From NCBI GenBank assembly GCA_905234195.1, contig CAJOFR010000005.1:1-64000 (forward strand): 64,000 nucleotides of DNA, written 5' to 3'. The translations under genes were made by a program, and so were the position numbers. Source of the stretch: an uncultured Selenomonadaceae bacterium (GTDB taxonomy: Bacteria; Bacillota; Negativicutes; Selenomonadales; Selenomonadaceae). Positions 1 to 7,964 of the stretch are shown in pieces. Position 1 is the first letter of the stretch. Each line of letters opens with the position of its first letter. Under the pieces are notes generated by a model that worked only from the letters and a program-made list of their open reading frames with translations, made no database searches and was not told the DNA's origin.

Positions 1-1
1 G

Positions 2-217
2 GCAATGGCTTGCGAGACTGCAGAAGAACTTGTCGCGCTTGCCAAAGAAAACGGCGTGGAGATTACGAACGAGCAGGCTCAAGCTTACCTTGCCGAATCT
101 GAAAACTACGAACTCGACGAAAAACAGCTTGAAAAAGTTGCCGGCGGCGACTTTGGACCTATTCCGTGGCGGTGTGAGAGAATGGGTTGCGGCTACGATA
201 CGTGTGCTGTAGATTAA
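2..217 (+). CDS. Nif11-type RiPP precursor peptide, 5' end outside window
   Basis: The readable part is a leader rich in Glu, Ala and Leu that ends in the double-glycine motif VAGG, followed by a core of about 22 residues with three cysteines. The pattern (helical leader, 'ELDEKQLEKVAGG', Cys-containing core) is that of Nif11-like leader peptides, whose cores are modified after translation and released by a peptidase-transporter cutting after Gly-Gly. The ATG at 5 is probably internal: the text before and after it resembles the middle of a Nif11 domain and the frame is open to the window edge. No maturase or transporter is seen downstream, so modification enzymes must be upstream or elsewhere, or the gene is a stray copy. 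The call rests on the leader pattern only. Confidence 0.6.
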   Translation, partial: AMACETAEELVALAKENGVEITNEQAQAYLAESENYELDEKQLEKVAGGDFGPIPWRCERMGCGYDTCAVD

Positions 218-224
218 AATTTAA

Positions 225-355
225 CTTATACGAAATTCATCTACCGTAGGGACTACGGGAAGTAAAGCCTGTATGAGAGGAAATAAGACGTAACCTTCGG
301 CGCAACCTCAATGATTCAGGAAGCTCCCGCCTCTATAGGCGGGAGTAGTTCACAG
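225..355 (+). mobile_element. IS200/IS605-type right-end remnant
   Basis: The intergenic stretch ends in a perfect hairpin, CTCCCGCC (324-331) with GGCGGGAG (338-345), followed by AGTAGTTCAC. This end, with a GTAAAGCC-type sequence upstream, resembles the 3' end of IS200/IS605-family tnpB elements (the part read into the omega RNA). No tnpA or tnpB frame is present, so this is a scar or a short non-autonomous copy. The hairpin could also terminate the peptide transcript, although no T tract follows. Recognition is from memory of the family. Confidence 0.45.
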
Positions 356-379
356 GAATAAAATTGCAGAGCTGGAAAA

Positions 380-1402
380 ATGAAAGCGATAGAAAATTTT
401 ACACAGATTGATTTTTTCGATACGCTTGTGGGAATTGTTTCGCGCGGCGGGCGTGGCAAAAAACTTTTCGGCGATGACATCAAGGTTGCCCGTGACGTTT
501 TCGAGAAAGTTTCTCCCGATTCGGGGTTACCTGATTTTTATTTTGAGTTCCCGCTGATTGGCGAACCGCACGTCGACCTTCTTATAGTTTGCAACCTGAA
601 CAAAAATTTCGCGGATAAAAATCTTGCGGATAAAAATCCCGAAGTACAAAAAATGTTCAGTTGGTGTTCGACGATACCCAGAGAAAAAATGAGTTACGGC
701 GTGGAGTTTGACATTTCGGCGGGCGAAACCGAACGGGCGGGGGCTTATATACAGTTTCGACAGAACGCGGAGTTTATTGCGCCGTTTTTTGAATCGATTG
801 ACGAAATTGACCGGCTGCAAAGTTATCTTGACGTGTTTAACCGAATGCCCGAAGGTTGGCCGCCCGCGTACGTCGGGATTTTTCCGGGTCGCGCAGATTT
901 TCCTCTGCGAATCGGCGGCTACATGACCGACGAAGAAAATAAACTTTGCACAGATCCCGCGCATCTTCAAAGGTGTTTTGAGCAAATCGGTTTCAAAGAT
1001 TTTAATGACGAAATGCTTGCGCGCTGTGCAGAGATTATGGAGATTGCGCAGAGTATAGATTTTCAGTTCGACATTTTGCCGGACGGAAGTTTGAGCGATG
1101 TTTTCGGTCTTGCCGTCTCTTTCAATGAAGTTCATCCGCGCAGGGCGAACGAGTGCATGGAAAAAGGTTACGGCTCCTTGGTCATGAAAAAATTTGAGAG
1201 CTGGGGGGGTGCTGACGACCGCTGGAAACTTTTGCCCGGCACTGCCCGCGCGCGTTATCTGCCGATTGAAAAAAATGACGACACGGTTGAGCGGCTGGCC
1301 TTTTGTGTCCTCTTCAACTTCGCGAAGGTGAAATTTAAGGGAGGCAAGGCGCGTTCCTCGAAGTTTTATCTGCACGCGAAAGTCGACGAGTTGAGAGATT
1401 AG
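380..1402 (+). CDS. Unknown 340-aa cytoplasmic protein
   Basis: I do not recognise a family. The protein is soluble, with no signal peptide or membrane segment, fairly acidic, and has aromatic-rich blocks such as 'DFYFEFPLIGEPHVDLL' near residue 55. The C-terminal part has a basic stretch before 'KFYLHAKVDELRD'. The ATG at 380 gives a full-length frame; no strong Shine-Dalgarno (SD) sequence is visible before it ('agctggaaaa'). It lies between a RiPP-like precursor and a SPINDLY-like glycosyltransferase that begins 12 bp after its stop, so the two are probably co-transcribed. That suggests, without proof, a role linked to glycosylation or peptide modification. Confidence 0.6.
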   Translation: MKAIENFTQIDFFDTLVGIVSRGGRGKKLFGDDIKVARDVFEKVSPDSGLPDFYFEFPLIGEPHVDLLIVCNLNKNFADKNLADKNPEVQKMFSWCSTIPREKMSYGVEFDISAGETERAGAYIQFRQNAEFIAPFFESIDEIDRLQSYLDVFNRMPEGWPPAYVGIFPGRADFPLRIGGYMTDEENKLCTDPAHLQRCFEQIGFKDFNDEMLARCAEIMEIAQSIDFQFDILPDGSLSDVFGLAVSFNEVHPRRANECMEKGYGSLVMKKFESWGGADDRWKLLPGTARARYLPIEKNDDTVERLAFCVLFNFAKVKFKGGKARSSKFYLHAKVDELRD

Positions 1403-1414
1403 CGGAGGAAAATT

Positions 1415-2809
1415 TTGGAGACTGCGAAAAAATTTTTGGCGCAAGGCGAACCGCAGAAAGCTTTGGAGCGGCTGAAAAAGATTTTGCGGCAGGCTGAACC
1501 GTCGGACGAATGGAAGGTGCACGAGCTTATCGGCGCGGCGTTTCACGATTTGGCGGACGCGGAGGGCGCGGCTCAAGCCTACTTCAACGCGGCGAAGTCC
1601 GATAAATTTTTGAGGAGTCAGCGCGCGCATTTTTCAAATTACATTTTCGCGTTGCACTACCTGCCGCAGGTGGACGCGGAAATTTTGGCGGAGGCGGCGA
1701 AAATTTATAATTCACTCTACCGCGACGCTGAACCACTGCCGAAAAAAAATCGCGCGTCGAAAAAAATTCACGTTGCGTATATCGCGCCGCACTTTTTGGA
1801 TTCGTCAGCTGCCAGATTTTATGAAACTCTTTTGACGGATTACGATCGCGAAAAATTTTTCGTGACGGCGTGGAGTTTGTCGGGGCGCGAAGATGATTTT
1901 ACGAAAAAAATTCGCCGCAACGTCGACAAATATTTTGACACGTCGGAAATAAGTTTTGAGGAGACCGCGCTTGCCATTCGTGACGCAGGCGCGGATATTT
2001 TATTTGAGCTGGGCGGGCACACCGAAGGCGGCGCGACTTTGCAAATTGCCGCGTACAGACCTGCGCGCGTCCAAATTTCCGGCGTCGGCTACTTCGACAC
2101 GACGGGGCTTGACGCGATAGATTTTTTCTTGACGGATAATTTTTTGGCGGGCGGTGTCGAAAATTATTTTGCCGAAAAATTTTTGACGGTCGACGCGGCT
2201 TTTGCCTTCAAGCCGAATGAAAAAATGATTCGCGCCAAAAAAAATCTGCCGCGCCACGAAAATAAAAATCTTACTTTCGGTTGTCTGAATAATTTTATGA
2301 AAATCACCGAAGATTATTTGGATTGCGTCCGGAAAATTCTCGACGCCGTCCCGAACTCGAAAATTATTTTCCGTGACACGACGCCGCTTGCAAGCCGCCA
2401 AAAAGTTTTAGTCGAAAAAATTTTGCACGCGGGGATTTCGATTGAGCGCGTTGAAGTTTTGCGCGGGGCTGACGATTTTTTTGAAGACTACGCGCAGATT
2501 GATTTGATTCTCGATACTTTTCCCTACACGGGCGGCGCGATGACTGCCCTTGCTCTTTATTTTGGCGTGCCTGTCCTGAATTTGCGCGGCGAACTTCATC
2601 ACAGCCGGCTGGGCGCGGAAATTTTGCGGCTTGCGGGTCTCGAAGAGTTTATCGCCGAAAATAAAAGTGACTACGTGAAAAAAGCCGCCGACTTCACGGC
2701 GCGAAAAATTTTTTTTACAAATAGGTTGACTGATACGCAAAAATTTGTTAAAAATCTTTATGGAAGGTTTGAAAAATTTTTTAAGCAGACAGGTGATAAT
2801 TTTGATTAA
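1415..2809 (+). CDS. TPR / SPINDLY-like O-glycosyltransferase (GT41 type)
   Basis: The 464-aa protein has an N-terminal helical TPR-like region (about residues 1-110) and a C-terminal half resembling the SPINDLY / O-GlcNAc transferase fold. Supporting motifs are 'HVAYIAPHF', 'ILFELGGHTEGG', 'QISGVGYFDTTGLD', 'FGCLNNFMKI' and 'LDTFPYTGGAMTALALYFGVPVL'. Members of this family transfer sugars to Ser/Thr of proteins; in bacteria they often modify surface proteins such as flagellin. The start is TTG at 1415, 6 bp after GGAGG. A paralogue with the same motifs lies at 30774-32342. The acceptor protein is unknown. The gene directly follows the unknown 340-aa gene and runs into a small membrane-protein gene. 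Confidence 0.75.
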   Translation: METAKKFLAQGEPQKALERLKKILRQAEPSDEWKVHELIGAAFHDLADAEGAAQAYFNAAKSDKFLRSQRAHFSNYIFALHYLPQVDAEILAEAAKIYNSLYRDAEPLPKKNRASKKIHVAYIAPHFLDSSAARFYETLLTDYDREKFFVTAWSLSGREDDFTKKIRRNVDKYFDTSEISFEETALAIRDAGADILFELGGHTEGGATLQIAAYRPARVQISGVGYFDTTGLDAIDFFLTDNFLAGGVENYFAEKFLTVDAAFAFKPNEKMIRAKKNLPRHENKNLTFGCLNNFMKITEDYLDCVRKILDAVPNSKIIFRDTTPLASRQKVLVEKILHAGISIERVEVLRGADDFFEDYAQIDLILDTFPYTGGAMTALALYFGVPVLNLRGELHHSRLGAEILRLAGLEEFIAENKSDYVKKAADFTARKIFFTNRLTDTQKFVKNLYGRFEKFFKQTGDNFD

Positions 2810-2999
2810 GCTGTTAAAAAAATCAATGAGCGTCTTGGATTTTCTGATTATCGTTGTCGCGCTGTTCATGTTTGAAAAATTGGACTACTCCAACCTGGAG
2901 ACGTCGGACATAATTTACATGGTGGCGTTCGGGCTGTGGATTTTGATGTTGTTCGTCAGAATTTTTATCGTGAAAAAAAATGACGAGGTGGAAAAATGA
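2802..2999 (+). CDS. Small two-helix membrane protein
   Basis: The predicted 65-aa protein has two hydrophobic segments, around 'SVLDFLIIVVALFMF' and 'IIYMVAFGLWILMLFVRIFIV', and a charged C-terminus. I take TTG at 2802 as the start because AGGTGA lies a few bases upstream; ATG at 2826 (57 aa) is the alternative. It overlaps the end of the glycosyltransferase gene by 8 bp and its stop overlaps the start of the HAD phosphatase gene, so it sits inside an operon. Function unknown. Confidence 0.5.
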   Translation: MIKLLKKSMSVLDFLIIVVALFMFEKLDYSNLETSDIIYMVAFGLWILMLFVRIFIVKKNDEVEK

Positions 3000-3796
3000 G
3001 GAAGGCAATTTTTTTCGACATAGACGGCACGCTCCTCGACAGGGTGCACGGTATCGACAAAATTACGCCGCGCGTTGAAAGTGCGTTAAGAAATTTGCAA
3101 AGGGCAGGGCATTACATTTTTATCGCGACGGGGAGACCTGCCGCTTTTATTTATCCGGAGATTTTAAATTTCGGATTCGACGGCTTTGTTATGAGCAACG
3201 GCGCGCTGGTTTTGGTTGACGGCAAGATTATTTTTCGCAGTGAGCTGGACAGAAAGGGCGTCAAGAAAATTTGCGAATATGCTGCGTCGGAAAGAATTGA
3301 GTACATGCTCGAAAGTTATCCCGATGTTTATTTTCCGCGCAGTTTCACGACGTGCGAGGAGTTTTGCCGAAAAATCGGGGTGGACTACTCGAAATTTATT
3401 CGCAGTTTCGATATTGAAAAAATTTCCGTCTCGAAGATTGAGTGTGTCACCGCGCGGAAAGATCCTGAAAATCTCGACGTCATCTATAAAAAAATGTTGG
3501 CGACGCCGGGATTTACGGGCTGGGCAGATCCTTTTCACTTCAAGAGCATGGAAATTTATTCCGATAAAGTTTCAAAGGCGACGGGGATTTTGCACGTGCT
3601 GGATTATCTCGGCATTGACGTGAAAAATTCTTGCGCGTTCGGCGACGGCTACAACGACAGGGAAATGATTAAGACCGTCGGCACGGGTTTTGCGATGGCT
3701 ACCGGCAGTGACGAGCTGAAAAATTCTGCGGCACATGTTGTTCCCGGCGTTCATGAGGACGGCGTTGCCTTTGGTATTGAAAAATTTCTTTTGTAG
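2996..3796 (+). CDS. HAD-superfamily phosphatase, Cof type
   Basis: The 266-aa protein begins 'MRKAIFFDIDGTLLD' with the HAD nucleophile pair D8/D10. It carries motif II in 'IFIATGR' and the acidic motif III/IV 'GDGYNDREM' near the C-terminus, with a C2-type cap between. The length and order fit Cof/YidA-like phosphatases, which dephosphorylate sugar phosphates or small phosphorylated cofactors in the cytoplasm. The substrate cannot be read from sequence. The ATG overlaps the preceding stop by 4 bp (ATGA), so translation is probably coupled. A multi-hairpin repeat follows 8 bp after the stop. Confidence 0.85.
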   Translation: MRKAIFFDIDGTLLDRVHGIDKITPRVESALRNLQRAGHYIFIATGRPAAFIYPEILNFGFDGFVMSNGALVLVDGKIIFRSELDRKGVKKICEYAASERIEYMLESYPDVYFPRSFTTCEEFCRKIGVDYSKFIRSFDIEKISVSKIECVTARKDPENLDVIYKKMLATPGFTGWADPFHFKSMEIYSDKVSKATGILHVLDYLGIDVKNSCAFGDGYNDREMIKTVGTGFAMATGSDELKNSAAHVVPGVHEDGVAFGIEKFLL

Positions 3797-3804
3797 TTTA
3801 GCAT

Positions 3805-3906
3805 CTACTTTTCTTTTGACCGCAAAAGAAAAGTAGCAAAAGAAAACTGCCCGCAGAGGTCGCATCACGCGACCAAATGCGGGCGGCCGCCCATCCTTGG
3901 GCGGCC
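3805..3906 (+). repeat. Multi-hairpin intergenic repeat, copy 1
   Basis: Three hairpins lie in a row. H1 pairs 3805-3818 (CTACTTTTCTTTTG) with 3823-3836, 14 bp perfect. H2 has an outer arm GCCCGCA (3849-3855) with 3878-3884 and an inner arm GGTCGC (3858-3863) with 3869-3874. H3 pairs GGCCGCCCA (3885-3893) with 3898-3906 around loop TCCT. Related copies are at 7214, 26883, 32349 and 61622. Confidence 0.85.
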
Positions 3907-3945
3907 CTCTCCCTCCGGAAAATTTCTTAAAAAGGGGTTGGTTTG

Positions 3946-5022
3946 ATGAAAAAATTCTTGGCGAAAAAATTTTTTCTGTTGACTTTAATAATTTTTGCAG
4001 TTATATTTGGCGGCTGTGGAAGTTCCACAAACGAGAATAACCCTTCGGAAAATAATCCGCCCGCCGCCGAAGAAAAAACTCCCGTCGAAAAAAAGACGTC
4101 CGTTGACGAAAAAAAGACGTCTTCTGAAAAAGTTGTCAACGCTGATTTAAAAATCACTATGCTGAATGTCGGGCAGGGCGATGCCTTCCTGATTCAAACG
4201 AAGTCGCAAAATATTTTGATTGATACTTCGGACGTGGACGAGCGCACAAAACTCGTGAATGAACTCGACAAGGCGGGCGTTGATACCTTTGACAAAATTA
4301 TTTTGACGCACCCGCACGCCGACCATATCGGCGGAATGGAGAAACTCCTCAAGGATAAAAAGTTCACCGTCAAGGAAGTTTACGATAACGGAATTGCCTC
4401 GACGTCGAAACTTTATCTGAACTACATGAACGAGATTAAGTCCAACAAAAAAATTAAGCGCAAGGCTCTCAAAACCGGCGACGTTCTCGATTTTGGCGAC
4501 GGCGTGAATTTTGAAGTGCTTTACCCGACGAAACAACTTGTCAAGGACGTCAATTCCGACAACCAGAAAACGGATCCGAATAATGAAAGCGTCGTCGGGC
4601 GGCTCGTCTACAAAGATTTTTCGATGATGTTCACCGGTGACGCTGAAAAACCTGTGGAGAGTATTCTTTGGGCGGACAACGATGCGAAAAATCTCAAGAG
4701 TTCCGTTTTGAAGGCGGGGCATCATGGAAGTTACACTGCGTCGACTGAAAATTTTGTTCAAACCGTAAATCCAAAATATGTTTTCATTTCGGCGGGCGAG
4801 CCCACTGAAAAACGCGGCGGCAATACTTACGGACACCCGCACGTCGAGCCGCTGGAAACTTATTTGGCTAGCGGCATTGACACCAAAAATATTTTTTGGA
4901 CTTGGAAAAACGGCACGGTCGTCTTGACAACGGACGGGAAAAATATTTCCGTTCAGCCGGAAAAAAAGGAGGATTGGGTTAAATCATGGATAGCGGAAAG
5001 GAAAAAATCGGCGAAGAAATGA
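3946..5022 (+). CDS. ComEC-like metallo-beta-lactamase-fold lipoprotein
   Basis: The protein (358 aa from ATG 3946) starts with a signal peptide and lipobox FGGC, so Cys24 is probably lipidated. A Pro/Glu/Lys-rich linker (about 25-65) leads to an MBL fold resembling the soluble C-terminal part of ComEC/Rec2: 'MLNVGQGDAFLIQT', then the metal motif 'THPHADHIGG' and later 'FTGDAEK' and 'LKAGHHGS'. ComEC MBL domains are proposed nucleases in DNA uptake; stand-alone lipoprotein forms are common in Firmicutes and of uncertain substrate. GGGG lies upstream of the start. The next gene, a DUF3006 protein, overlaps its end, a frequent pairing with such MBL genes. Confidence 0.8.
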   Translation: MKKFLAKKFFLLTLIIFAVIFGGCGSSTNENNPSENNPPAAEEKTPVEKKTSVDEKKTSSEKVVNADLKITMLNVGQGDAFLIQTKSQNILIDTSDVDERTKLVNELDKAGVDTFDKIILTHPHADHIGGMEKLLKDKKFTVKEVYDNGIASTSKLYLNYMNEIKSNKKIKRKALKTGDVLDFGDGVNFEVLYPTKQLVKDVNSDNQKTDPNNESVVGRLVYKDFSMMFTGDAEKPVESILWADNDAKNLKSSVLKAGHHGSYTASTENFVQTVNPKYVFISAGEPTEKRGGNTYGHPHVEPLETYLASGIDTKNIFWTWKNGTVVLTTDGKNISVQPEKKEDWVKSWIAERKKSAKK

Positions 5023-5300
5023 ATTTCGATGACTGCGAAAGTGTTCCCGCGCGCAACAGCAAAATTATCAGTGCTTACCTTGAAAGAATCGAGCTGACGG
5101 CAGACTTGACAGCCGAAGCCGTTTTGTTTGTTGACAGCGGCGAAAGAGAATATTCCGCGCAGATTTTTTTGCCGGCGGATTTGTTGCCGAAGGGCGCAAG
5201 CGACGGCGATTACTTGAAGATAGAAATTTCTCAAGACGAAGAAAAAACCAAAGCCGAACTTGAAAAAGCGCGGCGACTTTTGAACGACTTGGAGGAGTGA
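4986..5300 (+). CDS. DUF3006-family small protein
   Basis: This is a short acidic protein of 104 aa with a beta-rich core ('AYLERIELTADLTAEAVLFVD') and a helical tail ('EEKTKAELEKARRLLNDL'). The layout fits DUF3006, a small domain commonly encoded next to ComEC-like MBL proteins. ATG 4986 follows GGAGG by about 12 bases. ATG 5019 overlaps the MBL stop (ATGA) and is an equally plausible coupled start giving 93 aa. Function unknown, probably an accessory to the MBL protein. Confidence 0.6.
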   Translation: MDSGKEKIGEEMNFDDCESVPARNSKIISAYLERIELTADLTAEAVLFVDSGEREYSAQIFLPADLLPKGASDGDYLKIEISQDEEKTKAELEKARRLLNDLEE

Positions 5301-5304
5301 TAAC

Positions 5305-6591
5305 TTGTTGAGAAAAGTTTTTCAGAGTTTTAGTTTGCTATTGATTTTTACGGTCGTGATTTTTGGGACGGCGGAGGCCGCGAAGGCAACTTCTTCGCTG
5401 ACAAATATTCACGTCCGTGATCTTGATGAAGATACCTTGCGAATTTCCATAAACTGTAAGGGCAATGTTAAGGAGGAAGATATTAAAACGAGCGTCGAGG
5501 GGAAATTGTTGCTGATTGACATTGACAACACGACGCCCGGGCGCGTGAACAACAGCATTGCTTCCAACCGCAACGATGCTACCAATTCTGTGAAAAAAAT
5601 TTCCGTCAACGAACAAGAATTGAATCGCACGAGGATAAAAGCTTTAATGACAATTCCCATAGACGAAGATTCTTACAGCGTAAAAATTCAGAGCAACGGT
5701 AAAATTATTATTGACATTGCCAAGCCGACGGTTGAGAAAAAATCTTCCGGCAAAATTGATTTGGCAAGGTACTACGAGTTGAGAAAGCCGACCGGCACTT
5801 CGTCTTCGCGCGAATACACTCCCGCCGAAAACTACACGGTGAATAATCCGAACGGCAGAATAATTGTTATCGACGCGGGGCACGGCGGCTCCGACAGCGG
5901 CGCGGTTGGTCCTTCGGGCGTCAGCGAAAAATCCGTGACTCTTGCCGTTGCCTTGAAAGTCGAAAGGCTTTTGCTGGAGGAAGGAATTAACGTTATCATG
6001 ACGCGCAGGACGGATATTGACGTTGCTTCGGCGAGTGCGTCGAATGTTGCCGAACTTCAATCGCGGGTGAATTATTCTCCGCCGAACACCGACGCTTTTA
6101 TCAGCATCCACTGCAACGCTTTTTCCAGTCCGTCTTCGCGCGGCATGGAAACTTATTATTACAGCGGCAGTCCGCAGAGCAGACGCCTTGCCGAGCTTTT
6201 GAACGAAGAGCTTTTGAGGTACGGCGGGCTTTCCAATCGCGGCGTGAAGACTGCTAATTTTTACGTCTTGAAACATTCAAGTTGTCCCGCGTCCTTGATT
6301 GAGTTGGCTTTCATTACGAATTACGAGGAGGAGCGTTTGCTTGCGGACGACAGCTATCAAAATTCTCTTGCGCAGGCGATTTCAAACGCGGTTAAAAGAT
6401 TTTTGAATGAGCAGGGCGGCTACGTCGTCACCAATAATAATCCTGTAGAAGTCGCCGGCAATTTTGAAGAGCACGACGAGATAAATTCAGTTGTCAGGCT
6501 CCACGACAGAAAAAAAGACAGCTCTTACGAAATCGGCAAAAAATTTTACAAAGACGATTTTAGCGCAGAGGAGGCTACAAGTATTAAATGA
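5305..6591 (+). CDS. N-acetylmuramoyl-L-alanine amidase with AMIN domain
   Basis: The 428-aa exported protein has a signal peptide (1-25), an AMIN-like beta domain (about 30-140) and an Amidase_3 zinc hydrolase domain (about 185-365). Expected zinc and catalytic residues are visible: H193 in 'VIDAGHGGSDSG', E208 in 'SEKSVTL', H269 in 'ISIHCNAF' and E333 in 'LIELAF'. It cuts the amide bond between MurNAc and L-Ala in peptidoglycan, as AmiC/CwlD-type enzymes do in cell separation. The start is TTG at 5305, 9 bp after GGAGG. Its stop overlaps the next start, so it is co-translated with the GerMN lipoprotein. Confidence 0.9.
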   Translation: MLRKVFQSFSLLLIFTVVIFGTAEAAKATSSLTNIHVRDLDEDTLRISINCKGNVKEEDIKTSVEGKLLLIDIDNTTPGRVNNSIASNRNDATNSVKKISVNEQELNRTRIKALMTIPIDEDSYSVKIQSNGKIIIDIAKPTVEKKSSGKIDLARYYELRKPTGTSSSREYTPAENYTVNNPNGRIIVIDAGHGGSDSGAVGPSGVSEKSVTLAVALKVERLLLEEGINVIMTRRTDIDVASASASNVAELQSRVNYSPPNTDAFISIHCNAFSSPSSRGMETYYYSGSPQSRRLAELLNEELLRYGGLSNRGVKTANFYVLKHSSCPASLIELAFITNYEEERLLADDSYQNSLAQAISNAVKRFLNEQGGYVVTNNNPVEVAGNFEEHDEINSVVRLHDRKKDSSYEIGKKFYKDDFSAEEATSIK

Positions 6592-7151
6592 AAAATTTTT
6601 TGATACCGGCAACAATAATTTTTATGCTTTTCACCGGCGGCTGTGAGCAACCTTCGGAAAAAATCACCGACCCGCCCGCCGTCAACGAAAACCAAAACGA
6701 AAATAATAAACCTTCCGAAAATCAATCGGGGAAGGACGATAAAATTAAATCTATGGACGTTAAAGTTTATTACCCCGACGAGGCGGGAATTAATCTCGTT
6801 GCCGTCGACCGCAAGATTAAAATTGCGAATGACTCCGAAAAATATGTAGAGGCAGTTAGGATTCTTACCGAGCAGCCCGGCGAAAAAGATTTAGTCGCGA
6901 TTTTCCCGAAGGGCGCGAAAATTAACAGCGTCAATCTCAAAAACGGCACGGCTTTTGTGGATTTGGACGGCGGCATCACGAAAAATTTTGTCGGCGGCTC
7001 CACAGGCGAAGAGATGCTCGTTAATTCGGTCGTCGATACTTTGACGGAGTTCAAGGAAGTTAAGCAAGTTCGGTTTTTAATTGACGGGCAGGAAATTGAA
7101 ACTCTTGCCGGTCACATGGATTTGAGCGAGCCGATTAAAAGAATTGAGTGA
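6588..7151 (+). CDS. GerMN-domain lipoprotein
   Basis: The 187-aa lipoprotein has a signal peptide with lipobox TGGC (Cys19), an Asn/Glu/Lys-rich linker, and a GerMN-like domain (about 60-180) including 'VYYPDEAGINLVAVDR' and 'GTAFVDLDGGI'. GerMN domains occur in GerM and in lipoproteins near amidases, and are thought to bind or organise cell-wall components. The ATG overlaps the amidase stop (ATGA), which supports a joint role in envelope remodelling. The gene closes this plus-strand operon and is followed by repeat sequence. Confidence 0.8.
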   Translation: MKNFLIPATIIFMLFTGGCEQPSEKITDPPAVNENQNENNKPSENQSGKDDKIKSMDVKVYYPDEAGINLVAVDRKIKIANDSEKYVEAVRILTEQPGEKDLVAIFPKGAKINSVNLKNGTAFVDLDGGITKNFVGGSTGEEMLVNSVVDTLTEFKEVKQVRFLIDGQEIETLAGHMDLSEPIKRIE

Positions 7152-7178
7152 AAATATTTTTTAGCCAAAGTTTTTTTT

Positions 7179-7201
7179 CTAATCCTTTTCCCTTTTCCCC
7201 T
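7179..7201 (-). repeat. Degenerate heptanucleotide repeat tract
   Basis: Read on the minus strand it is a run of 7-base units GGGGAAA, AGGGAAA, AGGATTA. It resembles five other tracts in the window (19795, 23688, 54571, 61565, 61730) but is the most diverged. Confidence 0.35.
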
Positions 7202-7213
7202 TGATAGGGGGAT

Positions 7214-7313
7214 TTACTTTTCTTTTTTAGAAAAAGAAAAGTAACAAAAGAAAAATCGCCCGCTGAGATTGCTTCACGCAATCAACGCGGGCAGCCGCCC
7301 ATCCTTGGGCGGC
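7214..7313 (+). repeat. Multi-hairpin intergenic repeat, copy 2
   Basis: The three-hairpin plan of copy 1 is kept. H1 pairs TTACTTTTCTTTTT (7214-7227) with 7231-7244. H2 has outer GCCCGC (7258-7263) with 7287-7292 and inner GATTGC (7267-7272) with GCAATC (7278-7283). H3 pairs 7294-7301 with 7306-7313. The inner H2 arm differs from copy 1 at two positions, each balanced by the partner base. It lies between two convergent genes. Confidence 0.85.
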
Positions 7314-7331
7314 GTCTTTTCTTTTTCAAGA

Positions 7332-7964
7332 TTATTTGATTTTTGAGGAAGGACAAATATTTTTTAGAGGACACTCGTCACATTTCGGGTTGCGCGATTT
7401 ACAAATTTCCCGCCCATGCCAAATTAACCAGTGGTGAGCGTCAGACCATTTTTCACGCGGAATAATTTTTTGCAAGCCGCGCTCCACCTCCAAAGGCGTC
7501 GAACCTTCCGCCAACTTCATTCTGTTGGCAAGACGAAAAACATGCGTATCGACAGCAATCGCCGGATTTTTAAACGCGACACTCGTCACTACGTTCGCGG
7601 TCTTCCTGCCGACGCCCGGCAATTTAACAAGTTCGTCAAAATCCGCAGGAACTTCGCCGCCGTAATCGCGAATCAAAATTTCACTCGTCGCGATAATATG
7701 TTTTGCCTTCGCGCGAAAATATCCGCACGGTCGAATAATTTCTTCGATACGCGCTTGACCGAGCTGCAAAATTTTTTCCGGCGTGTTCGCAAGAGGAAAT
7801 AAAATCGCCGTGACTTGATTGACGCGCTTGTCTGTGCACTGCGCCGACAAAATCACCGAGACCAAAAGTTCAAACGTGGAGTTGAATTTTAATTCGGGAA
7901 TTGCGCCGCGATAAACTTCCTCCAAAATTTTTAGTTCTTCGAGTTTAAAATTTTCGTCAATCAA
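7332..7964 (-). CDS. nth: Endonuclease III (DNA glycosylase/AP lyase)
   Basis: The 210-aa protein removes oxidised pyrimidines and nicks abasic sites in base-excision repair. It shows the helix-hairpin-helix '[10 protein letters not shown]' with catalytic Lys121, the catalytic Asp139 in 'AVDTHVFRL', and a C-terminal [4Fe-4S] loop C188-x6-C195-x2-C198-x5-C204. I choose TTG at 7964: AGGAG lies 8 bases upstream, the TTG overlaps the stop of the upstream gene (TTGA), and the length matches E. coli Nth (211 aa). A longer frame from 8030 would add about 22 residues inside the neighbour and is unlikely. Confidence 0.92.
   Translation of the reverse strand: MIDENFKLEELKILEEVYRGAIPELKFNSTFELLVSVILSAQCTDKRVNQVTAILFPLANTPEKILQLGQARIEEIIRPCGYFRAKAKHIIATSEILIRDYGGEVPADFDELVKLPGVGRKTANVVTSVAFKNPAIAVDTHVFRLANRMKLAEGSTPLEVERGLQKIIPREKWSDAHHWLIWHGREICKSRNPKCDECPLKNICPSSKIK

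Noticed and set aside
527-1630. Long minus-strand open frame opposite the unknown 340-aa gene
   Set aside because: It is a mirror frame created by codon bias, with Arg/Phe/Lys-rich composition and no SD sequence, unlike the plus-strand frame that fits the operon.
2745-2801. A longer start for the small membrane protein, inside the glycosyltransferase gene
   Set aside because: No SD sequence precedes it, while TTG 2802 follows AGGTGA at a suitable distance.
3805-3906. Multi-hairpin repeat read as a transcription terminator
   Set aside because: No T tract follows the GC-rich stems, three stems occur in a row and both orientations are found after genes, so a plain terminator does not explain it.
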